The notes under the pieces: model-generated
The model's database searches: none
What the model was told of the DNA's origin: nothing
What the model saw: the letters and a program-made list of their open reading frames with translations, nothing else
Shown here: one piece after another, positions 1 to 8,158 of the stretch
How positions within the stretch are numbered: position 1 is the stretch's first letter
Layout: each line of letters begins with the position of its first letter
Translations under genes and position numbers: made by a program
NCBI GenBank assembly: GCA_030064795.1
Contig: JASJEI010000246.1
Location: 1 to 15,514 of the forward strand
DNA length: 15,514 nt
Source: Pleurocapsa sp. MO_226.B13
Lineage (GTDB): Bacteria; Cyanobacteriota; Cyanobacteriia; Cyanobacteriales; Xenococcaceae
Reading direction: 5' to 3'

Positions 1-459
1 GTCGCGATATTTTGCTGCACCATTTCCGAGCCAACTTTTGGCAGCTAGAGCGACTCCCGCTTGAAACCTTCCTTCCGCAACAAAGCGTTGCGCGCCACCG
101 ACATTACTTGCTCCAGTTTTTAATAGGGTTTGAACGCATTTTTCCACATAATCTGAAGCATATTGACAATGAGCATCGGCACGTAAGAAAATATCACCCT
201 GACTGGCTTTTAAACCTATATTCAAGGCTGCTGACTGAATTCTCAAGGGGTTGTGCAATAACTTAACTTTGCAGTAATGACGAGATAGATCGGCTACTTT
301 TGCAGGCGTACTATCGGTACTGTTGCCATCTACAACTAGGATTTCCAAGATATTAGAATAGTCAGAAGCCAAAAAACCACCTATTACTGCCTCAATATTA
401 TCTTCTTCGTTATAAGTCGGTATGACAATCGAAACAGAAGGTTCTATACTCACACTCAT
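1..459 (-). CDS. Glycosyltransferase family 2, ExoA-like (3' end missing)
   Basis: This gene enters from the left edge; only the N-terminal 153 codons are present and the reading frame is open to base 1. It should transfer a sugar from a nucleotide-sugar onto a growing glycan at the cytoplasmic side of the membrane. The protein begins MSVSIEPSVSIVIPTYNEED, the classic GT-A nucleotide-binding start, followed by ILVVDGNSTDST at about 40-51, NPLRIQSAALNIGLKASQGD at about 70-89 and RADAHC at 93-98. RADAHC holds the metal-binding DxD-equivalent; this 'R-x-DAH' form and the following 'NVGG' at 119-122 resemble the succinoglycan ExoA subgroup. The ATG at 457-459 lies 12 bases after the stop of the methyltransferase gene, so the two are probably co-transcribed. 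The family assignment is secure; the acceptor and sugar are unknown. Confidence 0.88.
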   Translation of the reverse strand, partial: MSVSIEPSVSIVIPTYNEEDNIEAVIGGFLASDYSNILEILVVDGNSTDSTPAKVADLSRHYCKVKLLHNPLRIQSAALNIGLKASQGDIFLRADAHCQYASDYVEKCVQTLLKTGASNVGGAQRFVAEGRFQAGVALAAKSWLGNGAAKYRD

Positions 460-471
460 ACGGATTCTTCG

Positions 472-1236
472 TTATTTTATAGGCTGTTCTAGCTCGATTA
501 AAACCATCCATGCTTGCTGCTTGATAATTGGTAACTTTAACAAAATTGAATCGAGCAACTGGCAACAACGAAGCAAAGTTTTAAATCCAGGTTTTCCTGC
601 AATGAGGCTGGCTGCCAAAGAGGTTAAATAAAAATAGCTAATTTTAGACCGTTTGAAGTCCCGCGCGATCGCTTTTAAATCTTTGGCTAACAGGGGATGT
701 TCGTCTTCAGAGCGAATGTTTGGTGTTAAGCGACGGTAGGTATTAATTAAAAAATTGTGTCCTAAAGGTTCGAGAAAAATTGCCTTTCCTTCGGGTTTGA
801 GGGTTCTAACTATAGACTCGATCGCTAAATTCAAATCTAAATGATGCAGGATACCCGAACCACAAATCAAATCATAAGAGCTTTCGGCGAATTCTAAATT
901 TTCCGCGTTCATAATCTTAAACTCAATTTTGTCATCGAGATTTTCTGCTACTGCCTGTTGGCGAGCAACTTGTAAAGCAACTGGTGAGATATCGATTCCC
1001 GTGACTAACTTTGCCTGATTTTTAGCTATTTTAAAGGCATAGCTACCTCTACCACAGCCGTATTCAATAACCCGACAATTTTGGCTATTATCTAATAGTT
1101 TTTGGTGATAGGCTTTGGTAATCGAGCCTGTAATACTGTAAAATCTTCCTACCTGCTGTTTTCTTTGACTATCGTCGCTATAGCGGTGGTCGTGAAATTG
1201 TTTTTCCCGTTCAATTCTCTTGTCACTTGTGGTCAT
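472..1236 (-). CDS. Class I SAM-dependent methyltransferase
   Basis: A 254-residue methyltransferase of the Methyltransf_11/25 type. With the ATG at 1234-1236 as residue 1, motif I (VIEYGCGRGSYA) is at about 56-67, the acidic end of strand 2 (GIDIS) at 80-84, the post-II motif (NAENLEF) at 110-116 and GILHHLD at about 128-134. A TTG one codon upstream also opens the frame, but the ATG has a GAGG sequence about 10 bases ahead and is preferred. No signal peptide or membrane segment is visible, so it acts in the cytoplasm. It sits between two family 2 glycosyltransferases (26 bases after one, 12 bases before the other), so methylation of a sugar, a lipid carrier or a glycan chain end is the likely job. 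This is inferred from context only. The substrate cannot be read from the sequence. Confidence 0.9.
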   Translation of the reverse strand: MTTSDKRIEREKQFHDHRYSDDSQRKQQVGRFYSITGSITKAYHQKLLDNSQNCRVIEYGCGRGSYAFKIAKNQAKLVTGIDISPVALQVARQQAVAENLDDKIEFKIMNAENLEFAESSYDLICGSGILHHLDLNLAIESIVRTLKPEGKAIFLEPLGHNFLINTYRRLTPNIRSEDEHPLLAKDLKAIARDFKRSKISYFYLTSLAASLIAGKPGFKTLLRCCQLLDSILLKLPIIKQQAWMVLIELEQPIK

Positions 1237-1265
1237 CAATATTTAGCCTCAATAATTAGTTTTGT

Positions 1266-2039
1266 TTATAACCAAAGTTTTGCTGGCACCATAGCTAGTC
1301 GATAAATCGATTTGAGTAAACAATAGGTATCAATCTTAAGCCGATTAAACTTAGATAGCTGAAAATAGCGATCGCGTATGCGCCGATAGTTAGTAAACTG
1401 CTTAAATACCCTAATTGACGAAACTCCAGTAGTATCATAATAGGCAACAGGGAAATAGAGCAAAGTAGGACTCGATAGCAGGCTAGCTCTGACATTGTAG
1501 TCATAGTCCATTCCTATAGTTAGTGATTCGTTGTATAATCCAACCCGCTCGATCAGCTTACGGGAATAAAATGTTGACTGGTGACAGACTGGATTGCCAT
1601 ACCAAAATAAACTGTTATTCCAAGTTTGACGCTGTTTGAGATATTTTTTTAAATACCGCTTCTTACTGACAGAGATCGTTTCTCCCGTAGCCCACAACCA
1701 TCTCTTTTGGTTGTATGAATCGACAACCAAGTTTAGGGCATCATCGGTAACTAAAGTATCTCCTGAGTTGAGAAATAAAATTAATTCTCCTCGACTATGT
1801 TTGATCCCATTATTAAAAGCCGATGCTATTCCCCGACCTTCTTGGAGATAAAATAAAAGATTTTTTTGATGCTTAAAATCTTGGAGTTGCTCAACTTGGG
1901 GATCTGAAGCTTGACGATAAATAACAATATGATTAATTGCTTCATAAGACTGCTGACTGACGTTATTTAGAGTAGCGAACAAAGCATCATCTATTTCATT
2001 AGCGATCGTTACTACATCTATATAAGTGCTTTTTGCCAT
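1266..2039 (-). CDS. Glycosyltransferase family 2
   Basis: A 257-residue GT-A fold glycosyltransferase of the short WcaA/EpsE-like kind. After the N-terminal VVTIANEIDDALFATLNNV, visible motifs are GRGIASAFNNGIKHSRGE at about 68-85, FLNSGD at 89-94 (NSGD takes the place of the DxD metal site), GNPVCHQS at 148-155 and GMDYDYNVR at 176-184, the acceptor-side acidic motif typical of this group. No transmembrane helix follows the catalytic domain, so it is probably a peripheral cytoplasmic enzyme. Translation starts at the ATG at 2037-2039 with no clear Shine-Dalgarno sequence. The gene is first in a three-gene run (this gene, methyltransferase, ExoA-like GT) and is separated by 188 bases from the GT4 gene upstream. 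Donor and acceptor are unknown. Confidence 0.9.
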   Translation of the reverse strand: MAKSTYIDVVTIANEIDDALFATLNNVSQQSYEAINHIVIYRQASDPQVEQLQDFKHQKNLLFYLQEGRGIASAFNNGIKHSRGELILFLNSGDTLVTDDALNLVVDSYNQKRWLWATGETISVSKKRYLKKYLKQRQTWNNSLFWYGNPVCHQSTFYSRKLIERVGLYNESLTIGMDYDYNVRASLLSSPTLLYFPVAYYDTTGVSSIRVFKQFTNYRRIRDRYFQLSKFNRLKIDTYCLLKSIYRLAMVPAKLWL

Positions 2040-2227
2040 TATCGATCGAAAAACATTTTATGGATATTCAGTCCTGACCAAATAGGGCTGAGAGTAAACA
2101 AATGGATTTGACATACCCTAACTTATTGAGACCGCCTCTTCGGATTTTACATCCGAAGTTGGTGACGACCGTCCCGCCAGGGCAGGTAGGTGTTACTGAA
2201 GGCTCGAAATTATCAATTATTCATGAT
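2040..2227. other. Intergenic patch with GC-rich hairpin segment
   Basis: This gap interrupts an otherwise tight minus-strand gene run. Its middle part (about 2130-2205) is visibly richer in G and C than the flanks. It holds a perfect 8-bp hairpin, CTTCGGAT at 2138-2145 and ATCCGAAG at 2151-2158 with the loop TTTAC. A second possible stem lies at about 2173-2186, in minus-strand sense CCTGCC pairing with GGCGGG with one G-T pair. No coding region was found. The patch resembles a small dispersed repeat or the remnant end of a mobile element, but no copy elsewhere in the window supports this. It could also carry the promoter for the three genes to its left. Confidence 0.4.
2138..2158. repeat. 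Perfect inverted repeat (8-bp arms, 5-nt loop)
   Basis: CTTCGGAT and ATCCGAAG pair exactly around TTTAC. There is no T-run on either side, so this is not a classical terminator. It lies in the GC-rich intergenic patch described for this gap. Confidence 0.6.
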
Positions 2228-3502
2228 TTATAGTGACAGCTTACTATATAAATCATTAAAAACTCGTAAGTATTTCTGCGTTTGCCAATTTAAATCAAAT
2301 TGAGCTATTGCTTTGGCTCTACTTTTACCAGCTAAGTGTTGATATCTCAAAGGATCTGCTAAAATCCAATCAATTCCCCTAGCTAAATCTTCAGCGATAA
2401 AAGGTCGAGCTAAATAGCCATTTTGTTGGTGTTCAATTAAGTCAGGTATACCTCCAATTTTAAAGGCCGCACAGGGAGTACCACAAAACAGAGCTTCTAA
2501 AATGGTGTTGGGCAGATTATCTTGAATTGAGGGGGCAACAAAAACATCTGCGGAGGCATAAAGTAGAGATAGGGCAATATCGTCGCTTAATTTGCCTACA
2601 TAATGTGCTTTGAAACCATAGTCTATCGGTCGAGCGGGGGCAGAAGCCCCAAAAATTACTAGTTCGACTACTTGAGGTGATACTAACTGCCGAAGATATT
2701 GTAATCCAGACAGCAACAAGGGAAATCCCTTACGTTTATCTTGAGTACTATCCAATGCCCCAAACAAAATAATTTTTTTATCTGTTGGTAGCCGTAGCAT
2801 TTTTCGCGCTAACTCTTTGGGGTGAGCTTGATAGATTTGGGGGTCAATTCCATTAGCAATAACTTCAATTGGATAGTTCTTAAATAGAGAGCTAGATTTT
2901 GTCGCCTCAGCCAGCCATTGACTGGGAGTAACAATAGTTAAATTCAAATTTTGCCAAGCTTTTGCTTTACCCTGCCAAATCCAACGCGATAAATCCCAAT
3001 TGCGTTTACTTCCTAATTGGGGACAAGTACCGCAAGATTTAGTATAGCGATCGCATTCTCCACTGTAGTGACACCCCCCAGTAAACGCCCACATATCATG
3101 AAACGTCCAAACCAAAGGTTGCTTGAGTTTCGCCAAGGCTTCAATGGGGACAAACCCCCCACATACCCAATGGAGATTTATCAGATCGGGGTTAAGTCGT
3201 TCGATTTGGTCTAAAACTTTACTGGGAAACCATTGAGCAGAAAAAATATTAATTGTCGGATCGCGATCGCGATGAAGCGTAAAGGGCAACTGTTCTAACG
3301 CGGGTCTAGTGGCTGCAATCCCTCGCTGTACCTTGCTTTTAGGGCCAATGACACTGCGATCGCCACTCAGTTTATTTTGCACCAGCATTTGAGAGTCAAC
3401 GCCCGCCGTAAGTAAGCCTTGATGGAGGCGATATGCTGCTCTTGCTGCCCCTCCACCAAGATCTTTCGTGCTTAAAATCAGAACTTTCAAATCAGTTATC
3501 AA
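2228..3502 (-). CDS. Glycosyltransferase family 4 (GT-B fold)
   Basis: A 424-residue GT-B glycosyltransferase, probably adding a sugar to an extracellular glycan precursor in the cytoplasm. N-terminal features are LSTKDLGGGAARAAYRLHQG (10-29) and WTFHDMWAFTGGCHYSGEC (132-150). The C-terminal nucleotide-sugar half has EVIANGIDP (213-221), FGALDSTQDKRKG (247-259) and PSIQDNLPNTILEALFCGTP (324-343), where the usual E-x7-E pair reads D328-x7-E336. Four cysteines (144, 150, 157, 160) form a tight cluster in the N-terminal half. There is no ATG start. The outermost TTG (3500-3502) overlaps the end of the upstream gene by 11 bases. A second TTG at 3488-3490 gives the N-terminus MKVLILST, which looks more like the family and would start 1 base after the upstream stop. 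Either way the gene is translationally coupled to the beta-helix gene. Substrates are unknown. Confidence 0.9.
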   Translation of the reverse strand: MITDLKVLILSTKDLGGGAARAAYRLHQGLLTAGVDSQMLVQNKLSGDRSVIGPKSKVQRGIAATRPALEQLPFTLHRDRDPTINIFSAQWFPSKVLDQIERLNPDLINLHWVCGGFVPIEALAKLKQPLVWTFHDMWAFTGGCHYSGECDRYTKSCGTCPQLGSKRNWDLSRWIWQGKAKAWQNLNLTIVTPSQWLAEATKSSSLFKNYPIEVIANGIDPQIYQAHPKELARKMLRLPTDKKIILFGALDSTQDKRKGFPLLLSGLQYLRQLVSPQVVELVIFGASAPARPIDYGFKAHYVGKLSDDIALSLLYASADVFVAPSIQDNLPNTILEALFCGTPCAAFKIGGIPDLIEHQQNGYLARPFIAEDLARGIDWILADPLRYQHLAGKSRAKAIAQFDLNWQTQKYLRVFNDLYSKLSL

Positions 3503-5624
3503 TATATATCGATCGGCTTTCCCAATTACCAGCCTTTAAATCCAAAGCAGGTGAGTTAGGTCGTAATTTAAAGTTACCAGCTTGCGGGGCAATAAATAGC
3601 GGATCGGCAATCAGAGAATGGCGATCGCGCTGTTGCCATTTTCTCCAGGACAAGTCGTTAAGCAAAAGATCGGGTTCGTCCATTTTCCAGTAAATATTAT
3701 GCTCGAAAACTGCTTGAGATTGATAATCTGAATCCAAACCAGCGATAAATTTGCCTTCTTGCCAATAGACAACGTTGTATTTAAAGTAAAAGCTGACAAA
3801 ATCTTCCTCGCGGGCCGTTTTCAAGTCACGTTTATTGCGATGAATCTGGGCTTTTTCGCCAAAGGCAAAAATATTGTGGCAAATCAGATTTTCTTTACCG
3901 TAGTGCTGAGAAAAACCACCGTGACTAGTACGATAGACCAAATTATGCTTGACCAATACTTTAGAACTACCTTCATCGAGATAAATTCCCCAACCGCCAT
4001 ACCGTAAAGCATGAATATCGTGAATTTTATTATCGCGAATTATCGTACCTGGTTGATTACCCAAAATATATATTCCACCCAAATCGCTAACAATTGGCCC
4101 TTCACCGTTACTCAACTTACCAATATGATGGAGATAGTTATGTTCGACAACATTTTTATATGCCTCTGTCAGTCCGAACCCCCAAGTTCCCATAATCGCG
4201 ATCGCCGTGTAATAAAAGTCGTGGATATGATTGTGGGCAATTAAATTATCGTGACTACAGGCAATACCAATCCCCGATGCACTAGGAAAAAACTTACCGC
4301 CGTTGTAAATATGATTGCGAGCAACAATGTTGTGATGAGATACTTGACCTTTTGGTACTTTTGGCTGATAAATCTTCCTCTCGCCTATTTTGATTCCCCC
4401 CGCACCCAAATCGTAAAAAGAACAGCCTATTATTTGATTGTGTCGGCACCCTCGAAACAACTCGATCGCATAACCACCGATATGTTTCCAAGTACAGTTA
4501 CGCCAGTGACAATCGTAAATGCCATTAGCTAAAATTGCCCCAGGTACTCCCCAGGCATTTTGACTAAATCCAGATTGACGAGGTGGTAAATAATAATCTG
4601 TATGAGCAAAAGTCAAATTATTAAACCTGAGATGACTGACAAGATCTCGATCTGCTTTACCCTGAAAGACCATGAGATTGTTCAATACAGGAGCAACTAT
4701 TTCTGTGGTGGCGAGCCTTTCTTCTGGTAAAGGTAAATAATAAAGACGAGCTTGTTGGCGGTCTAGATACCATTCTCCTGGCGTATCTAAAAACTCCTGG
4801 GCATTTTCTAAATAATAAATATCCTTTGGGGCTAATTTAAAAACGCTTTCTTTATCAAAATATAGAGTTTGTTGTTGATGGTCTATTTTAGTAATAGGTA
4901 GACGAGATTCCACCCAACGATTCATCACTACCGCTTCAGCACCTTGAAGTTGGAGATTGCGGGGTAGATCTTTTGTATGATAGCGAAAACCGCGATCGCC
5001 TTCGTGCCAACTTTGACCTTGACGATGCAATACGGACTTCACTTTTAAATATCCCTGACGAGGATAACGCGCTCGGACTCGCCTTGCTCCATTTACCCAA
5101 AGATGCTGAAAATTTACTTTTTGTAGATTTGCTGGTAAATTTACCGTCCACAACCGCAGACCACCGCGTTGTGTTTCCTGCCAACCACTAATAACCCGAC
5201 CGCCACTGATAACAGCTTGCTCCAGGAGTGCTGCCTGGTAAACTATGGGGAATAAATCTGTACCCGAATCTTCAGCAGTAAAGACCAGAGGCTCGTTCAA
5301 GTAGTAAGTTCCACCACCAAATATTACTTTAATTTGCCGATCTAATTGAGCCGACTGCTTTCTTACTTCTCGAATTGCTTGTTGTACTCTTTGACAGGTA
5401 GCAAATGGCCCATCACTGCCATCTACACTAGGGACGGGACGAGTTCCCGACCAGGTATCTTTACCATTCTTGGCGATAAAAAAAACTATTGGTTCGGTCT
5501 GAGAGTTCACTTTGTTTGGGTTAGCTGTCGATTTAGGTTGCTGGCTACTAACAAGATCGATTTTTTGGCCCACAGCCAGTAGCCAACCCAACAATACCTG
5601 CAATAAAAAATAACGACGTATCAT
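3492..5624 (-). CDS. Secreted right-handed beta-helix protein, GH141/polysaccharide-lyase-like
   Basis: A 710-residue exported protein. It starts MIRRYFLLQVLLGWLLAVGQ, a signal peptide with two arginines and a hydrophobic core. At 48-76 it has the segment FFIAKNGKDTWSGTRP...DGPFAT, typical of the start of large beta-helix carbohydrate-active proteins. A beta-sandwich-like stretch with EWYLDRQQARLYYLPLP (284-300) follows, then parallel beta-helix repeats from about 330 to 645, rich in 'N-x-I-x-x-N-x-I-H-D' rungs, including SDLGGIYILGNQPGT (513-527) and GGWGIYLDEGSSKVLVKHN (543-561). A closing segment, DPLFIAPQAGNFKLRPNSPA, lies at 674-693. The layout resembles GH141 and related families; D514, D550 and E551 are candidate active-site acids by position only. 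It probably binds, cuts or remodels a polysaccharide outside the cytoplasm. It is first in the minus-strand glycan gene run and coupled to the GT4 gene. Confidence 0.85.
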   Translation of the reverse strand: MIRRYFLLQVLLGWLLAVGQKIDLVSSQQPKSTANPNKVNSQTEPIVFFIAKNGKDTWSGTRPVPSVDGSDGPFATCQRVQQAIREVRKQSAQLDRQIKVIFGGGTYYLNEPLVFTAEDSGTDLFPIVYQAALLEQAVISGGRVISGWQETQRGGLRLWTVNLPANLQKVNFQHLWVNGARRVRARYPRQGYLKVKSVLHRQGQSWHEGDRGFRYHTKDLPRNLQLQGAEAVVMNRWVESRLPITKIDHQQQTLYFDKESVFKLAPKDIYYLENAQEFLDTPGEWYLDRQQARLYYLPLPEERLATTEIVAPVLNNLMVFQGKADRDLVSHLRFNNLTFAHTDYYLPPRQSGFSQNAWGVPGAILANGIYDCHWRNCTWKHIGGYAIELFRGCRHNQIIGCSFYDLGAGGIKIGERKIYQPKVPKGQVSHHNIVARNHIYNGGKFFPSASGIGIACSHDNLIAHNHIHDFYYTAIAIMGTWGFGLTEAYKNVVEHNYLHHIGKLSNGEGPIVSDLGGIYILGNQPGTIIRDNKIHDIHALRYGGWGIYLDEGSSKVLVKHNLVYRTSHGGFSQHYGKENLICHNIFAFGEKAQIHRNKRDLKTAREEDFVSFYFKYNVVYWQEGKFIAGLDSDYQSQAVFEHNIYWKMDEPDLLLNDLSWRKWQQRDRHSLIADPLFIAPQAGNFKLRPNSPALDLKAGNWESRSIYIDN

Positions 5625-5949
5625 CCCAATCGCTCGATATATATAAAACTAGCTCAGACCAATATTACCTTTAATAGCACAGACAAGCCGACTCTTGCTA
5701 TTTTAGTCTGGCGATCGATGAGAAAATGTACTTCACTCGGTCGTGAAGCGTTATACTAGCAACTCCCGAATTCGAGAGTTATGATTGTGTCCGTACAGAG
5801 CTAAATCCAGGAATATCTTTAATCGATCGCACTATCGCTGGCAAGATCGTCAATCCTTACCCTAGCTGAATCATCTTGAATTCTAAAGTCTACTTAAACA
5901 CCACAATCAACAACAACCAATAAATTTTGTCTATTCCTTCCTAAATTTG
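5625..5949. other. Divergent intergenic region between glycan and pix genes
   Basis: This 325-base region separates two divergently read gene sets and must hold promoters for both. On the plus side there is a candidate -10 box with two flanking dyads (5731-5780, listed separately). On the minus side an AT-rich TATATATA stretch at about 5637-5646 lies just upstream of the beta-helix gene, but no convincing -35 partner was found. Between the plus-side promoter and the first PATAN gene lies an untranslated stretch of roughly 170-185 bases with no reading frame or strong hairpin. Confidence 0.55.
5731..5780 (+). promoter_or_regulatory. Candidate pix-locus promoter with two flanking dyads
   Basis: A -10-like TATACT lies at 5752-5757. 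A perfect dyad, CTTCAC-N6-GTGAAG, covers 5731-5748 over the -35 zone, where no good TTGACA is present. Directly after the -10 box, at 5761-5780, is a 20-bp palindrome with one mismatched pair (AACTCCCGAATTCGAGAGTT), where transcription would start. A weak -35 with dyads on both sides of the -10 suggests control by one or two dimeric regulators. The dyads are seen directly; promoter function is inferred. Confidence 0.45.
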
Positions 5950-6711
5950 ATGGCCGCCAATAATAAATTAGGAGAACAACTTATTTCTCTCAACCGACAG
6001 CAATTCACGGGTATTTTGACCATAACGTCTCAAGATGGCAAACAAAAGTGGGAGATGTTTTTTTATTCTGGTAAGTATTTGTGGACAGAAGGTGGCTATC
6101 ATGTTAACCGTTCTTGGCAGAGAAATTTTACCTATTATTTTCCTAAAGTAGATACTAGTTCAATTGTGTTGAGAAAGCGAAACCAAACTGAAGTGCTATC
6201 TCACCATTATTCTTTACTCAATATACTTTTACAGCGTCAAATAGTTCTACGAGAACAAGTAAAAGCTCTCATCGAAAATCGCAGCCAAGAAATCTTTTTC
6301 GATTTGTGGCAAAAAGAATATAACGATGCTCTAAATTATACTACTCAAAATACCTCTGCCCATTATTTGCTCAAAGCTGGTTTTAACCTATCCTTAGCTT
6401 TTATTAATTTAGAACAAATTCTCTTTCAGTCTCAAACCTCTTGGTCAACCTGGGGGGCAAAAGGTTTGGCATCTTGTTCTCCTCATCATGCTCCTTATCT
6501 CAATCGACTTCAAGAATTACAACGTCAACTACCAAGTGTTATTTTTACCAATATGTCTCGATTACTCAATGGTAAAAATACCCTCAGAGATTTAGCAGTC
6601 AAAATGGAGAAAGATGTTTTAGATGTCACCTGTGGTATAGTACCTTATTTTTTCAAGGGGTATTTACGCCTACTAGAAATCCCTGACCTGCCCGATGACA
6701 AAACTAGATAA
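5950..6711 (+). CDS. PATAN (DUF4388) domain protein without receiver, PatA/PixG paralog
   Basis: A 253-residue protein made of the PatA N-terminal (PATAN/DUF4388) module alone. Motifs shared with the next two genes are QFTG (18-21), W34 and W45, the GG at 48-49, NRSWQR (53-58) and the C-terminal block MSRLLNGKNTLRDLAVKMEK (202-221). It ends at EIPDLPDDKTR, exactly where the two paralogs enter the linker to their receiver domain, and no receiver remnant follows in any plus frame of the next 175 bases. In studied cyanobacteria, PATAN-REC proteins take part in type IV pilus phototaxis (PixG, PixE types, binding the PilB extension motor) and in heterocyst patterning (PatA). A receiver-less copy cannot be switched by phosphorylation itself and may compete with or dimerise with its neighbours. 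The ATG at 5950 is chosen; a TTG one codon upstream is less likely. No Shine-Dalgarno is seen. Confidence 0.88.
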   Translation: MAANNKLGEQLISLNRQQFTGILTITSQDGKQKWEMFFYSGKYLWTEGGYHVNRSWQRNFTYYFPKVDTSSIVLRKRNQTEVLSHHYSLLNILLQRQIVLREQVKALIENRSQEIFFDLWQKEYNDALNYTTQNTSAHYLLKAGFNLSLAFINLEQILFQSQTSWSTWGAKGLASCSPHHAPYLNRLQELQRQLPSVIFTNMSRLLNGKNTLRDLAVKMEKDVLDVTCGIVPYFFKGYLRLLEIPDLPDDKTR

Positions 6712-6886
6712 TAGTTGAAGAAACAATGCCAACCAGATTACTAAATTTTTTAGGGTAAAAATTACAGAGTTGACAATCTTTTTTAAATAGAAACACTGAC
6801 AATTTTACTGGTATCCACCGATGCCAACTTCTAAATCAGGGACTTATAGTTTTATGTAAATGGATAAATTACTATAGCGAAAAAAT
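6712..6886. other. Spacer between first and second PATAN genes
   Basis: This 175-base AT-rich spacer has no reading frame. A TTGACA occurs at 6770-6775 but has no -10 box at the right distance. A TATAGT at 6845-6850 has no convincing -35. A weak promoter for the second gene is possible. No terminator was seen. Confidence 0.3.
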
Positions 6887-8065
6887 ATGATCTTTGCTTT
6901 ACTTAATAATCTTAAAAAGCAATCTTTTACTGGTATCGCCCATGTCAGAACCAAAGGAGAAAGCGAGCGCGTCCATTGGAAGATATATTTTAATGAGGGT
7001 CAGCTGATTTGGGCAAATGGTGGTATTCACCCCAATCGATCTTGGAATCGGCATCTAGGTAAATATTGCTCTAAGATCGACCTCAAGCAAATTAATTTCC
7101 GCAATAGTGAACAGTACAGATGCTCGGAGTACCATAGCTTGGGTATCTTTTTGCAGCGTAACATGATATCCTTAGAAGTTATTGTTCAGCTTGTTACCAG
7201 CAAAATTGTTGAAACATTTTTCGATCTTTTTCAACAAGAAAAATCTACTCCCCTAGAATTAGAAGAAGAAAAGTTATCTCTATTAGCTATGGTCGGAGAT
7301 AGTTCTGAGTATTCTCTAGTAGCCATTGATATCGAACCTGCATTTAAACAAATGCAACAGCAGTGGTCTGCCTGGGTCAAAAATGGTTTTACCTCTGTTT
7401 GTCCCGATCGCGCTCCCAGAATTATTAGCAAAGAACAACTCGAAAAATCTGTTCCAGCGGTGGTCTATCAAAATTTTACCAAATTACTAGATGGTCGTAG
7501 AAGTCTCAGAGATTTAGCTGTAGGCATGAACAAAGATTTACTTTTACTGACCAAATCTATTTATCCCTATGTTCACAAAGGTTTGCTAGAGCTAATCGAA
7601 GTTCCCGACCTAACTTTAGCCCAACCAGCTAATAATAATACCGCCAAAACCGCAGCTAGTCCTGGTAATAAACCATTGATCGCTTGTATTGATGATAGTC
7701 CCCAGGTATGTCAAATTATGAACCAGATTATCACTAGAGCTAATTATCGTTTTCTGGGAATTCAACAACCAATACAAGCTGTTCCTAAACTAATTAGCGT
7801 TAATCCTAAAATGATCTTTTTAGATATCGGAATGCCCATCTTAAATGGTTATGAAGTTTGCACTCAAATTAGAAGAGTTTCTAAATTACAAGATATTCCC
7901 ATCATTATGCTGACAGGAAATGACGGCGTATTTGATAGAGTAAAGGCTAAAGTATGTGGAGCATCTGACTTTCTTTCTAAACCAGTTGAAGTAGATAAAA
8001 TTTTACAAACTATTGAAAAATTTTCTGCCATTGATGCACCTAAAGCTATGATTTCTAGTAATTAG
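6887..8065 (+). CDS. PATAN-REC response regulator (PatA/PixG type), copy 2
   Basis: A 392-residue response regulator with an N-terminal PATAN/DUF4388 output module (about 1-243) and a C-terminal CheY-like receiver (about 262-380). PATAN motifs are QSFTGIAHV (12-20), WANGGIHPNRSWNR (42-55) and LLDGRRSLRDLAVGMNKD (200-217). The receiver has acidic D269/D270 (IDDS), phospho-acceptor D313 (FLDIGMP), T343 (MLTGN) and K365 (LSKP), so it should be phosphorylated by the pathway's CheA-type kinase. It probably passes the signal to the type IV pilus machinery, as PATAN-REC proteins do in Synechocystis; this is inference by family. An in-frame stop 12 bases before the ATG fixes the start. It is separated by 175 bases from the receiver-less paralog and by 463 bases from the next copy, with whose receiver it is about two-thirds identical by eye. 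Confidence 0.93.
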   Translation: MIFALLNNLKKQSFTGIAHVRTKGESERVHWKIYFNEGQLIWANGGIHPNRSWNRHLGKYCSKIDLKQINFRNSEQYRCSEYHSLGIFLQRNMISLEVIVQLVTSKIVETFFDLFQQEKSTPLELEEEKLSLLAMVGDSSEYSLVAIDIEPAFKQMQQQWSAWVKNGFTSVCPDRAPRIISKEQLEKSVPAVVYQNFTKLLDGRRSLRDLAVGMNKDLLLLTKSIYPYVHKGLLELIEVPDLTLAQPANNNTAKTAASPGNKPLIACIDDSPQVCQIMNQIITRANYRFLGIQQPIQAVPKLISVNPKMIFLDIGMPILNGYEVCTQIRRVSKLQDIPIIMLTGNDGVFDRVKAKVCGASDFLSKPVEVDKILQTIEKFSAIDAPKAMISSN

Positions 8066-8158
8066 CAAGAATCCTATTTACTCCTCTTAACATATTATTT
8101 TTGAAGTCAAAATAAATTATATGCTATTACTATAAAAATTTGAAAAATTGGAGTTTTT

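Noticed and set aside
2138..2158. Hairpin as terminator of the GT4 transcript
   Set aside because: There is no T-run after the stem on the minus strand.
5947..5949. TTG as start of the first PATAN gene
   Set aside because: It lies directly before an ATG and adds one residue only; the ATG at 5950 is the better start.
6770..6798. TTGACA as promoter of the second PATAN gene
   Set aside because: No -10-like hexamer occurs 15-19 bases downstream.
6712..6886. A decayed receiver domain after the first PATAN gene
   Set aside because: No stretch resembling IDDS, LDIGMP or a TG/KP motif is found in the plus frames, and the spacer is short and AT-rich.
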